From Verrucomicrobiota bacterium (GTDB taxonomy: Bacteria > Verrucomicrobiota > Verrucomicrobiia > Limisphaerales > UBA1319): 39,051 bases of DNA. A program made the translations under genes and the position numbers. Shown in pieces: positions 1 to 8,087 of the stretch (position 1 is its first letter; the number at the start of each line of letters is the position of its first letter). Below the pieces are notes generated by a model, which saw only the letters and a program-made list of their open reading frames with translations, was not told the origin of the DNA and did not search any database. The stretch spans positions 1 through 39,051 of the forward strand of contig JAKLHY010000070.1 of NCBI GenBank assembly GCA_022709905.1. Reading direction: 5' to 3'.

Positions 1-1
1 A

Positions 2-274
2 CGACAACCTCGGCCCACCGTCAAAGCGATCCTCGATGAACATGTCACGCTGAGTGTCGAATGTCTAGATCGCCTTTTAGCGAGGATTGGGACGCTGGAT
101 TTGCGGCTTGGGTGTCGGAGCAAGAGGTTTCAGGATTTCAGCCACATGGTCACTGAGGGTGAGGAGAAAGTGGTAGTCGCAATTATGTCCGCAACGGGAA
201 AGCCTTGCAACCGGGAAACTCCCTTTGCGGAAGAGCTCTCCCATTATTGCATGATTGTCGATCGTGAGAATTGA
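2..274 (+). pseudogene. 3' end of an unrecognised ORF, possibly a broken gene
   Basis: One frame is open from the window edge to a TGA at 272-274, about 90 residues with no start inside the window. Its first part contains VKAILDEHVTLSVECLDRL, which resembles the N-terminus of a widespread bacterial hypothetical family; this is memory, not a search. In that family the segment lies close to the start codon, whereas the residues that follow here do not continue the resemblance. I infer a truncated or frameshifted remnant. It runs toward the end of the next, minus-strand gene and the terminator lies between. Function unknown. Confidence 0.3.
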
Positions 275-291
275 CGCCGACGCCGCGCATG

Positions 292-320
292 AAAAAGGCC
301 GGGCGCGGCGGCCCGGCCTT
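292..320 (-). terminator. Rho-independent terminator of the first secreted protein gene
   Basis: A perfect 10-bp stem (AAGGCCGGGC at 295-304, GCCCGGCCTT at 311-320) encloses a 6-base loop. Read on the minus strand it is followed by five T, and it begins 28 bases after the stop codon of the gene ending at 349. The same hairpin with two loop changes recurs at 3704-3731, because it lies inside the 902-bp duplication. Confidence 0.85.
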
Positions 321-1194
321 CGGAAGGCGAATGCTTATTGCGGTTGGTTTATCGGTTGACGGATCGGTAGAACTTCACCGATCCGGCTGCCGGCGTCACC
401 GTCATCGGGCTCGTGCCGACAACATCGCTATACGGACCCTCCACTTGGTCCGCCGATTGCAGCGTCCCCGTAAACGTGATCGTCACCCCCGCCGCTGTCT
501 GCTCGATGCTCACCTTCGGCTTCGGAGGCGGCGGCGTCGAACTCGGCGGCGCCACCAGCTGAATCGCATTGATCGGCGCTCGCGGCGTCCCGCTGAACCC
601 CAGTCCGTTGGCCGTGGTCGCCTCCACTATGATGTTCGCCGCGTTCAGCCCGCTGAACACCATGTAGTTGCCCACCCCCCACACATTCGTCGCCTGACTC
701 GGCGCCACCTGCACAAAGTCCGTATTGTTGGTCGGTCCCTGCGCCCGGATGTAATCCTTCAACACTTCCTTGGTGTCCGCATCCACGATCCGGTAACCTC
801 CGCCCCGGGCTCCCACACCGCCCAAAGCGTAGACATACACATCATACCCTTCCGAGGTCAGCGCCTCGGGCAGATTCAGGATCGTCACCGGCGTCGTGCT
901 GGCATTGCCGGTATCCAGGTATCCGAGCATGAGGGTCTTGTTCGGCTCGGCAAACTGGTTGTTCTCCTCACCCCGACCCGTGGAAGACCAGGTGTTGGGA
1001 CAAGTCCAGGTCACGGTCACCGACGTGGGCTGGGACGCGCCCTGCGCGTCTCCAACGATCGCGGTATTGGTGCCCGCGATGCCGGAGAGGTTGTTCCAGT
1101 TGGCCTGGGCCATCTTCGATACCCCCGCCTTGTCGCCAGCCGCCAGACCGCCCTTGTTGCCGCCGTCAGGTTCGTCCGCGCCAAAGTTCAAGCC
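293..1194. repeat. 902-bp near-identical direct repeat, copy 1
   Basis: This copy matches 3704-4605 at an offset of 3411 bases. Reading both copies I find four differences: at 307 and 309 in the terminator loop, 1113 (Met versus Val codon) and 1156 (Asn versus Lys codon). Similarity stops sharply: position 292 differs from 3703, and from 1195 the genes diverge. The repeat covers the last ~282 codons of a secreted protein gene, the 3' UTR and the terminator. Two of only four changes alter the protein, which suggests a very recent duplication or gene conversion rather than long purifying selection. Confidence 0.95.
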
Positions 1195-3240
1195 AATGCT
1201 GTAATCGACAAGAGAAGGCAGAGGCGGTTCAGCAACGGTCCGTGTCCGGTAAGCCTTCAGGGCGCCTGTCTGCGTTCCATTGACCAGCGCGCGCGTGCCA
1301 TTGGCGTTGACCGTGAACCACTCCACACGAGCGTCACCGGTGCCTTCGAAATAGAGCAAACGGAACAGATAAACACCCGCCTTATCCACCCAGAAGAAGA
1401 ACGAGGTATCGGCCTGTGAACGTCCGGCGTCAAAACTGCCCAAGACCAGATAGGTTGGCGCGCTTGCATTTCCCACGCTGACCTGGAAACCGTCGTCGCT
1501 ATTGACGACCATGCTATATCCGCCCGGCTGGGGTATTTCGACGTAGGCCAACGCCTCACCGGCGACGTAATCCACGCTGCCGTTCAATCCCGGGATGCCA
1601 GGAATGTATTCATCCTGCACAGCCAATTCGGCTTGGGCCGAACTGTTGAAGTTGCCGGCGTCGCCGCCATTCTGATCGAAATTGACGTAAGGGATTTCGA
1701 AATAACCGCCGGCGACCTCAGCCGAGGGATCATGCTCGCTGGGTCCCAATTCACCGGCCAGCTGTTTTTCAGTGTCAGCGATGGTGTTACCGCGGCTGGC
1801 GACCTGGTGAGTCTTCCACTTCATTCCGGCCTGGGCGCCGGTGCCGAGGGCGGTGGCCAATCCAGTGGGTATCTTGGCGTAGTCGGGCGCCTTGAACGAC
1901 ACCGTCTCGACCACTTCCTGCGCCGTCTTGGTCGTGAAGGTCACCTTCAAGGAATGGGAAGAGGCCGGCGCGAAGGGGTTCGTAGCGGTGTAGACCACGT
2001 CAATCCGATCCGGCAGGTCCGTTCCATCCGCCGCCGTGAGATTCACTCGGGTCACGGACTGCGCCGTGATCGCGGCGCCGTCGAGTTCGAGTTTAACGCC
2101 TTTGGATTCATCCACCGACAAGTAATCCTTTTCGTTGATTGCAGCCGTGACCACAGTCGGGGTTGCGGTCACCGTGGTATAACCGGGAGCGATGAAATCA
2201 GCGGTGTCCACGATCTGCTGGCCGGTCCCCGTGGTGAAGGTGACTTCAACGGCGTGCTTCGAACCCGGCACGAAAATCTTGGGAGATTGATCATGGGCCA
2301 CCATGACGCGGTCTCCGTCCCGGGTATCGGTCACGGTGACCGTTTGGCCATCCAGTTTTCCCGTGATTGCGGCATTATCATTGACGGTTTTACCCAGGGC
2401 TTCCGTGATCCGGATGGTAAAGCCAATGCCGGTCGCGGACACCCCTGTCACGAGCGGGGGTTCGCCAATCGCGAGGTTATCGAACGCCCAATACCAGTCG
2501 TTGGCGGCGTTGATCAGGCCGATCTTGAGTTTCATCGATGAGGCGCCCGCGGGATTGTTGAGGGGAACAACAATCGATTCTCCCCCAGCGGGAAAATGAT
2601 CGTGATAGTTGGGATCGTCGCTGATGGAACTCCAATTCATCACCTCGATGGCAGCTCCATTGTCGTATTGGACCGTGATCACGGCGGTCTGGTTATTGGT
2701 GGGAGATCCCGATTCGTCGACGGGCCAGTTGGGTGCGCCATCGTCGCGAGACTCCGGCCGCCATGCGGAATCGAACGTGAGAACCAGGCTGTTGACCGGC
2801 TTGCCGGCCACGCTGATCGAAGGGGTGTTCAGATAAGAGTTGAACAGGCCAAACAGGTGCGTGGCGTCATCCCACTCATCAGGATCGGCAATGGCTGCGG
2901 CGCCGCTAGCCAGGGTGAATTCGGATCGCCGCTGGTCATCCACGGTCGGCCACCATTTCACGTCCGCAAAAGCCCATCCGGACCATTCCGTGCGGCCATC
3001 GCTAGCCGCATATTCGGGAGTTCCAAAGCCGGGCATTCCGGTGTCGTCGATCGACCAACCCGCAGGCGGAGTTCGGGTCCAAACATTCGCGCCTTGGGAA
3101 GCCTCCTCGGGATTAAGCCCCAAGGGCAACGAATCGAAGTTTTCGAGGAATAGTTTTTGTCCGGACACGGGCATGACCGGAACGATCGCCGCCGCGGCCA
3201 GCACGAACCAGAGGCGGATTTTGCGTGAGTATCGTTTCAT
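349..3240 (-). CDS. Secreted multidomain protein with PA14-like region (963 aa)
   Basis: A large exported protein of unknown ligand. I chose the ATG at 3240 because MKRYSRKIRLWFVLAAAAIV is a typical signal peptide (basic start, hydrophobic core, cleavage near VSG-Q); the frame stays open another 53 codons upstream. Visible order: a jellyroll-like domain (about 30-240, ending NDWYWAFDNLAIG); two related Ig-like units, each with a VxFTTxTxQxxV motif (about 245-430); a PA14-like domain (about 480-670, with NSDDGFQVSVG and GVYLFRLLYFEGTGDARVEW); an uncharacterised module beginning IGLNFGADEPDGG; a PPPPKPK linker; and a C-terminal ~55-residue module ending KFYRSVNR. No enzyme motif is visible. Residues ~683-963 lie in the 902-bp repeat and are shared, with two substitutions, with the next protein. 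A role in surface attachment to polysaccharide is inference. Confidence 0.8.
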   Translation of the reverse strand: MKRYSRKIRLWFVLAAAAIVPVMPVSGQKLFLENFDSLPLGLNPEEASQGANVWTRTPPAGWSIDDTGMPGFGTPEYAASDGRTEWSGWAFADVKWWPTVDDQRRSEFTLASGAAAIADPDEWDDATHLFGLFNSYLNTPSISVAGKPVNSLVLTFDSAWRPESRDDGAPNWPVDESGSPTNNQTAVITVQYDNGAAIEVMNWSSISDDPNYHDHFPAGGESIVVPLNNPAGASSMKLKIGLINAANDWYWAFDNLAIGEPPLVTGVSATGIGFTIRITEALGKTVNDNAAITGKLDGQTVTVTDTRDGDRVMVAHDQSPKIFVPGSKHAVEVTFTTGTGQQIVDTADFIAPGYTTVTATPTVVTAAINEKDYLSVDESKGVKLELDGAAITAQSVTRVNLTAADGTDLPDRIDVVYTATNPFAPASSHSLKVTFTTKTAQEVVETVSFKAPDYAKIPTGLATALGTGAQAGMKWKTHQVASRGNTIADTEKQLAGELGPSEHDPSAEVAGGYFEIPYVNFDQNGGDAGNFNSSAQAELAVQDEYIPGIPGLNGSVDYVAGEALAYVEIPQPGGYSMVVNSDDGFQVSVGNASAPTYLVLGSFDAGRSQADTSFFFWVDKAGVYLFRLLYFEGTGDARVEWFTVNANGTRALVNGTQTGALKAYRTRTVAEPPLPSLVDYSIGLNFGADEPDGGNKGGLAAGDKAGVSKMAQANWNNLSGIAGTNTAIVGDAQGASQPTSVTVTWTCPNTWSSTGRGEENNQFAEPNKTLMLGYLDTGNASTTPVTILNLPEALTSEGYDVYVYALGGVGARGGGYRIVDADTKEVLKDYIRAQGPTNNTDFVQVAPSQATNVWGVGNYMVFSGLNAANIIVEATTANGLGFSGTPRAPINAIQLVAPPSSTPPPPKPKVSIEQTAAGVTITFTGTLQSADQVEGPYSDVVGTSPMTVTPAAGSVKFYRSVNR

Positions 3241-3703
3241 GGTGTTTACGGTATTGATTTTGGATTTGCACAGACCCAACCCCTGGCAGTTCCCCTCCCG
3301 TTCAGGCACAATAATACCTTGTAAGACCTCCTGGAAAACCTCATCCGACCTGACCGGCCAAACTGGATCATTGTCCCTGTACGCGCAGCCAAAGATCATC
3401 CGCCTCCAATGCAGCCGCCCTTAGGGGCATTTTAAAAACACAACTGACTCCTTTATTTTAAGTGAAATAAGGGTGGTTTCGATTGTTGGCGAATTTGATG
3501 AATCACAGTAGCATACCGAAAAGCACAGGGCAACAATAAACCGACCCGCTTTGAGGAGAATTTGCCGAGAATACCCGGGGCGATCGATCGGCATTAAGGG
3601 TATGCTCGTCATTCGCGCCTCGCCAGCCAGCCAAACTGCCGCCAGCAAAACCCGAAGTTATTTTTGAATAGACCCTAAGAGGGAGAAGTGGGCGCATGCA
3701 AGC
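3241..3703. other. Intergenic region between the two repeat-bearing genes
   Basis: About 460 bases without a convincing gene. Short open frames on the minus strand have low-complexity, unconvincing composition. It must hold the promoter of the 349-3240 gene, but I see no promoter with both boxes close to consensus. A locally A/T-rich stretch lies at about 3430-3480. No sequence here is shared with the region upstream of the second gene, so the duplication did not carry regulatory DNA. Confidence 0.5.
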
Positions 3704-3731
3704 AAAAGGCCGGGCGCAGTGGCCCGGCCTT
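3704..3731 (-). terminator. Rho-independent terminator of the second secreted protein gene
   Basis: Same 10-bp stem as at 292-320 (3706-3715 paired with 3722-3731) with a GCAGTG loop and, on the minus strand, four T after the stem. It starts 28 bases after the stop codon at 3760. Confidence 0.8.
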
Positions 3732-4605
3732 CGGAAGGCGAATGCTTATTGCGGTTGGTTTATCGGTTGACGGATCGGTAGAACTTCACCGATCCGGCTG
3801 CCGGCGTCACCGTCATCGGGCTCGTGCCGACAACATCGCTATACGGACCCTCCACTTGGTCCGCCGATTGCAGCGTCCCCGTAAACGTGATCGTCACCCC
3901 CGCCGCTGTCTGCTCGATGCTCACCTTCGGCTTCGGAGGCGGCGGCGTCGAACTCGGCGGCGCCACCAGCTGAATCGCATTGATCGGCGCTCGCGGCGTC
4001 CCGCTGAACCCCAGTCCGTTGGCCGTGGTCGCCTCCACTATGATGTTCGCCGCGTTCAGCCCGCTGAACACCATGTAGTTGCCCACCCCCCACACATTCG
4101 TCGCCTGACTCGGCGCCACCTGCACAAAGTCCGTATTGTTGGTCGGTCCCTGCGCCCGGATGTAATCCTTCAACACTTCCTTGGTGTCCGCATCCACGAT
4201 CCGGTAACCTCCGCCCCGGGCTCCCACACCGCCCAAAGCGTAGACATACACATCATACCCTTCCGAGGTCAGCGCCTCGGGCAGATTCAGGATCGTCACC
4301 GGCGTCGTGCTGGCATTGCCGGTATCCAGGTATCCGAGCATGAGGGTCTTGTTCGGCTCGGCAAACTGGTTGTTCTCCTCACCCCGACCCGTGGAAGACC
4401 AGGTGTTGGGACAAGTCCAGGTCACGGTCACCGACGTGGGCTGGGACGCGCCCTGCGCGTCTCCAACGATCGCGGTATTGGTGCCCGCGATGCCGGAGAG
4501 GTTGTTCCAGTTGGCCTGGGCCACCTTCGATACCCCCGCCTTGTCGCCAGCCGCCAGACCGCCCTTCTTGCCGCCGTCAGGTTCGTCCGCGCCAAAGTTC
4601 AAGCC
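3704..4605. repeat. 902-bp near-identical direct repeat, copy 2
   Basis: Partner of 293-1194; see that entry for the four differences. The copy covers codons ~623-904 of the gene ending at 3760, the 3' UTR and its terminator. Both copies have the same orientation and sit 2.5 kb apart, so recombination between them would delete one N-terminal head or fuse it to the other tail. Confidence 0.95.
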
Positions 4606-6474
4606 GATCCGGTAACCGGGGCTGGGAATACTGTAGAGACCGAAGTTGTCGAAACCCCAATACCAACTGCCGGTGCCGGCCTGAACAAAACGAAAGCGGA
4701 CCTTGGCTTGATTATCGGCTGCGGGCAGGCGGAACAGCTCGACACGTTTGGACTCGATCGCGTTGTCGTTAACACGACCACTGATATAGGGCCCCATGGC
4801 GGCAAAATCTTTATTGGCGAGAAACTCGCCATAGGCGGTGCGTCGAGTGCCGCCGGCGCCATCATCAACCTCCGGTGTATCGGTTTGAACATTAGTCAGG
4901 GTCGCAACAGGATCCACCGTCCCATCGGCATTCAGGACGATGTCGACCTGATCGAGCATGATGACGACCGGTTTCCAGGTCGCGCCCTGGTCGATTGAAT
5001 ACTCGAGGGCCCCCAGGCTGTCCTGATTCTGCTCATAGACGCTGTTATAGGAGACGTAGATATCGGACTTGCCGGTCAGGTCGAAGTCCGGCGAGAACAA
5101 CATCTGGATCTGGTTGCCGCCGCGGTTATCGGATTCGGCGTAGACAAACCGTCCGTCGATGAGACTGGTGATGGGCGCTCCATTGAGGTAACCCGGCGCA
5201 ACGTTGAGACGACGGGCGTCAAAGGGCGCGCCATCCATCCGAGACCGTTCGAGAACCGTCCAGCTCAGATAAGCATCGGAGCTGGGATCATCGAAATCGA
5301 TGCCAGGGTTAAGGGAAGTCGTGGCGTTGGTTTCCACCCAGCCCGCCGGCAAGGCTCCTTCCTCGGTCGAGTTGAATGTTTCGAGGATGATCGGGGCTGG
5401 CAGGACAATGCTGTTATAGGGGACAACCTTGAATGTGAAAAGGTTGGTCGTGTAGAACGGCGGGGTTCCATCATCGGCATACACCACTTCGTAGGTGTTG
5501 ACCGATTCCGGTTCGAACAAACCCGGAGGATCATACTGCACTGTGGTAAGATCGCCCGCTTTGGCCACCGTCGGAGTGACCTCGACGCCGTTGACCTTGA
5601 GCTTGACCGTGCTGGTCGTCACCTTTGTGGCGAAGTCCATGATGGTCACGTTAATCGTGGTTTCGGGCGAATTGCCGGAGGCACCCGGCAGGTTGGTCAC
5701 CACCAGCGGATGCGGCGGGGTGACTTGGGGGCCTGTCGAAGTGGTGATTTGCAGGTCGTCCACCCAATGGTTGTCGTAGCTCCCGCCGGTGCGCGCGCCA
5801 AAGGCGAACCGGCCTGGGGTCGCCATGAACGCCGTGTAGAAGTTCGTGTAGATCACCATGTCGCCATAGGAAACGTCCACCGTGCCATCGTTATCCAGGT
5901 TAATCCGAACCGGGAGAAACTTGTTTGCGGCCAGCACGGATCTCGGGGCGATCTTGCTCGTCGCGACTTCCGCGCCCCCGATCTTCAGATCGATGGCTGG
6001 GGCTTCCCCATTCCCGTTATCATAGGAATCAAAAGCGACAATGAGTCCGGTGCCGGATCCTTCTTCGCTGATACCGCCATCCGCCACATCACTGCCAAAG
6101 CTGAAACTAAAGCCATCGGCGCCCGATCCGCCGCCAATCAGCAAGTTAAACGTGACGGTGAATGCGCTGACGGCTTCTCCCGCATCGAGATCGTCGATGA
6201 CCATTCCCGCCGTAATGCTCCCCACCAATGTGGTTAGCTTCAGAGCTCCGTCAGCAATGACCCCTGCGGTGCCATCCCCCGGATCTCCATAAATTTGGAC
6301 TCCAGCCGGTTGCGAACTGAAGTCGGTCGAAAAACTCCCGGCGGTGATGGTCTGGGGAGAGATCAGTAAGGCTGCCAAGGCGGCAGCCCAGCCAATCGAT
6401 CGCAGACCATGCCGAGGGTTCGCGTTGCCCCCTCCTTCCAGAACAGGATTATGCAGTGCCTTAGAATGGTTCAT
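3760..6474 (-). CDS. Secreted protein with L-type-lectin-like head (904 aa)
   Basis: The ATG at 6474 is chosen because MNHSKALHNP then LRSIGWAAALAALLISPQTITAG gives a signal peptide with a long n-region; 48 further codons are open upstream. The first domain (about 48-250) reads as a legume/L-type lectin or ConA-like fold, with ADGFSFSFGSDVADGG, GLIVAFDSYDNG and GRFAFGARTGGSYDNHWVDD. An Ig-like domain follows, then a jellyroll domain with SYNSVYEQNQDSLGALEYSID and GSWYWGFDNFG, then the same IGLNFGADEPDGG module, proline-rich linker and C-terminal module as the 349-3240 protein. The heads of the two proteins differ while their last ~282 residues match at all but two positions. The lectin-like head suggests sugar binding; the ligand cannot be read from the sequence. 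It has its own promoter candidate and terminator. Confidence 0.8.
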   Translation of the reverse strand: MNHSKALHNPVLEGGGNANPRHGLRSIGWAAALAALLISPQTITAGSFSTDFSSQPAGVQIYGDPGDGTAGVIADGALKLTTLVGSITAGMVIDDLDAGEAVSAFTVTFNLLIGGGSGADGFSFSFGSDVADGGISEEGSGTGLIVAFDSYDNGNGEAPAIDLKIGGAEVATSKIAPRSVLAANKFLPVRINLDNDGTVDVSYGDMVIYTNFYTAFMATPGRFAFGARTGGSYDNHWVDDLQITTSTGPQVTPPHPLVVTNLPGASGNSPETTINVTIMDFATKVTTSTVKLKVNGVEVTPTVAKAGDLTTVQYDPPGLFEPESVNTYEVVYADDGTPPFYTTNLFTFKVVPYNSIVLPAPIILETFNSTEEGALPAGWVETNATTSLNPGIDFDDPSSDAYLSWTVLERSRMDGAPFDARRLNVAPGYLNGAPITSLIDGRFVYAESDNRGGNQIQMLFSPDFDLTGKSDIYVSYNSVYEQNQDSLGALEYSIDQGATWKPVVIMLDQVDIVLNADGTVDPVATLTNVQTDTPEVDDGAGGTRRTAYGEFLANKDFAAMGPYISGRVNDNAIESKRVELFRLPAADNQAKVRFRFVQAGTGSWYWGFDNFGLYSIPSPGYRIGLNFGADEPDGGKKGGLAAGDKAGVSKVAQANWNNLSGIAGTNTAIVGDAQGASQPTSVTVTWTCPNTWSSTGRGEENNQFAEPNKTLMLGYLDTGNASTTPVTILNLPEALTSEGYDVYVYALGGVGARGGGYRIVDADTKEVLKDYIRAQGPTNNTDFVQVAPSQATNVWGVGNYMVFSGLNAANIIVEATTANGLGFSGTPRAPINAIQLVAPPSSTPPPPKPKVSIEQTAAGVTITFTGTLQSADQVEGPYSDVVGTSPMTVTPAAGSVKFYRSVNR

Positions 6475-6650
6475 AATTATTGAGTAGTGTTGTTGTGTTT
6501 TGAATGGAGGACTGGAAGTGAGGCGCTGGTAAATCACTCCTGTCATCCTCACGCATGAGGCATCCGGCCAGTCGGAGAGCGACTGCATGCCACAGTCCCA
6601 GACACCGTTATAAGGCATGGAAGACCATGCGTTATGGGAGAATAGGCTGT

Positions 6651-6672
6651 CCTGTCACTCTTATCTGACAGG
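6651..6672. promoter_or_regulatory. 7-bp inverted repeat just downstream of a promoter candidate
   Basis: CCTGTCA (6651-6657) and TGACAGG (6666-6672) form perfect arms around an 8-base spacer. On the minus strand the element would lie from about +8 to +29 of the transcript predicted from the boxes at 6686-6713, a position suited to an operator or a 5' UTR hairpin. Confidence 0.4.
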
Positions 6673-6685
6673 CAGTCTGAGATGG

Positions 6686-6713
6686 ATTAGAGCAGATGAT
6701 CCGCTAATGTAAA
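6686..6713 (-). promoter_or_regulatory. Sigma70-like promoter candidate for the lectin-headed protein gene
   Basis: On the minus strand TTTACA (6708-6713; 5 of 6 consensus bases) and TCTAAT (6686-6691; 5 of 6) are 16 bases apart. This predicts a 5' UTR of about 205 nt before the ATG at 6474. It is the best-matching promoter I found by eye. Confidence 0.45.
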
Positions 6714-6798
6714 GTTCGAAGTGCCGGGAATACGGCGAAGATCCGAAGCTGGATCCTCGACACTCCAGCGCAAGAACGCAGGATGCGACTTCGCACGA

Positions 6799-6857
6799 CC
6801 TTAGAGCCTGTTTGAAAATTCCAAGGGGCGCTTGTAATTTTTAAACCGGCTCTTAGG
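6799..6857. repeat. Imperfect 22-bp inverted repeat, MITE-like or IS-end-like
   Basis: The left arm 6799-6820 (CCTTAGAGCCTGTTTGAAAATT) and right arm 6836-6857 pair at all but about three positions around a 15-base centre. The arms contain GAGCCTGTTTGAAAATT, similar to terminal sequences of some insertion sequences. It sits between the promoter of a minus-strand gene and rpmB, with no transposase nearby. Confidence 0.5.
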
Positions 6858-7162
6858 AGTATCGCCGCTTGAGACACGCAGCCAGCGGGCGGCACGCGGG
6901 GCGGATTTTTTGGAAAAATGAAAAAAAAAGAGTCTGCTATTTGCATTTTGGACGGCAATGGGTGAGACTGTCCTTGGATTGCACGTAGTGGGCGCCGTTA
7001 ATTTCTGCGGATGCATGGTGTCGCGGGAGATCCGCGAACAGGTTGGTTGTGGGTGAGTTGTCCAACTTCATGAAACACATCCGCAGAATTCTTAAGAAAG
7101 GACTTGAATCGGAACCGGCGCCGGATAATCATCCCCTCCTTTAAAGTTAAATTTTGCATTTT
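6858..7162. other. Leader region upstream of rpmB
   Basis: About 300 bases with no supported gene; short minus-strand frames here are not protein-like. It contains an A9 run near 6920 and presumably the rpmB promoter; a loose match (TTGAAT near 7106 with GATAAT about 14 bases further) is too tightly spaced to call. Confidence 0.4.
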
Positions 7163-7432
7163 ATGGCTCGAATTTGTGAACTGACTGGGAAGCGGCCGAT
7201 GAAGGGCAGCATTATTTGGCGCAGTGGTAAAGCCAAGAAGAAGGGTGGTATCGGCACCCACGTAACCGCCATCACCAAGCGGCGATTCCTGCCCAACTTG
7301 CACGAAGTCAAGGCGGTGGTCAACGGCGAGGTTCGTTACGTAAAAGTGAGCGCCAAAGCCATCAAACGCGGCCTCGTTACCAAGCCCGCCAAGCGGACGT
7401 GGAAAAAAGAGGCTGCCCAAACCAAATCCTAA
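7163..7432 (+). CDS. rpmB: 50S ribosomal protein bL28 (89 aa)
   Basis: The product starts MARICELTGKRPMKGSIIW, the bL28 signature with CELTGKRP, and continues with VTAITKRRFLPNLHEVK and the basic region KVSAKAIKRGL. It is a structural protein of the large ribosomal subunit near the exit-site region. At 89 residues it is slightly longer than the usual 70-80 because of a C-terminal KPAKRTWKKEAAQTKS tail. An in-frame ATG three codons upstream (7154) is possible, but MARIC matches the family start. A terminator follows within 30 bases, so it is probably a single-gene unit, convergent with smpB. Confidence 0.97.
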   Translation: MARICELTGKRPMKGSIIWRSGKAKKKGGIGTHVTAITKRRFLPNLHEVKAVVNGEVRYVKVSAKAIKRGLVTKPAKRTWKKEAAQTKS

Positions 7433-7457
7433 ATCCGCTGATTAAGTTTTTGCAGCA

Positions 7458-7486
7458 AAACCGCCTCGGGCGGTTTCGTTTTTTTT
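7458..7486. terminator. Shared terminator between rpmB and smpB
   Basis: AAACCGCC (7458-7465) and GGCGGTTT (7469-7476) form a stem with a 3-base loop followed on the plus strand by CG and eight T. On the minus strand the same stem is followed by only a short T run, so it may also stop smpB transcripts, less efficiently. Confidence 0.85.
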
Positions 7487-7496
7487 ACCATCGAGA

Positions 7497-7952
7497 TCAA
7501 CCCCGTTTCATGCGGTGCATCGTGGCTCGTCGCAGCTCACGATCACTGTCCCTCTCCTTGATATCCTCGCGCTTGTCGAATTCGGCCTTGCCCTTGCCAA
7601 CCCCGAGCAAGACCTTGACTTTGCGGTTTTTCCAATGAAACGACAACGGGATCAGAGCGGTCCCTTTGGAGGTTAGCAATCCCTCAAGCCGGCGAATCTC
7701 CGACTTGTGGAGCAAAAGTTTGCGTGTGCCTGTGGGAATGTGGTTCTGACGGTTTCCATACTCATATTCTTCGATGTGAGCATTACAAAGCACCGCCTCC
7801 CCATTCTCAATCCGCGCAAAGGCATCCCGAATCTGGCCCCGACCCGCCCGCAATGATTTGACCTCGGTGCCGCGCAGGACCAGTCCCGCCTCGATCGTCT
7901 CACCGATCAGGTAATCCCGCCGAGCCTTCGAGTTGTTGAGTATGATGGACAT
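7497..7952 (-). CDS. smpB: SsrA-binding protein SmpB (151 aa)
   Basis: SmpB binds tmRNA and delivers it to stalled ribosomes in trans-translation. Family motifs are all present: NNSKARRDYLIGETIEAGLV, GTEVKSLRAG, DAFARIENGEAVL, HIEEYEYGNRQNH, RKLLLHKSEI and the basic C-terminal tail after FDKREDIKERDSDREL. I chose the ATG at 7952 because it puts the conserved RRDY about 11 residues in. An upstream in-frame ATG at 7985 adds 11 residues but would place a 9-G homopolymer inside the coding region. The G-rich stretch just upstream of 7952 could act as a crude ribosome-binding site. It lies 135 bases downstream of rpoZ on the same strand and may be co-transcribed. Confidence 0.95.
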   Translation of the reverse strand: MSIILNNSKARRDYLIGETIEAGLVLRGTEVKSLRAGRGQIRDAFARIENGEAVLCNAHIEEYEYGNRQNHIPTGTRKLLLHKSEIRRLEGLLTSKGTALIPLSFHWKNRKVKVLLGVGKGKAEFDKREDIKERDSDRELRRATMHRMKRG

Positions 7953-8087
7953 GACCGAGTCCCCCCCCCGATTCCGCTTGTCCATATCTCCGGGATTTCT
8001 CCCCCCAGGCCACCGGCTCTCGGTTGAGTTCAGCAGAAGGTTGCCAGATCAATACTCCTGGGAGGGCTCGCGCCGGCGCGGCTCCGC

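Noticed and set aside
271..1419. 382-codon plus-strand open frame over the end of the first secreted protein gene, with a similar frame at 3688-4998
   Set aside because: Both are Arg/His-rich antisense shadows. Their mutual similarity only reflects the 902-bp DNA repeat, and they read through the terminator hairpin.
3421..3697. Small minus-strand frames between the two repeat-bearing genes
   Set aside because: No start context, motif, hydrophobic pattern or conservation supports them.
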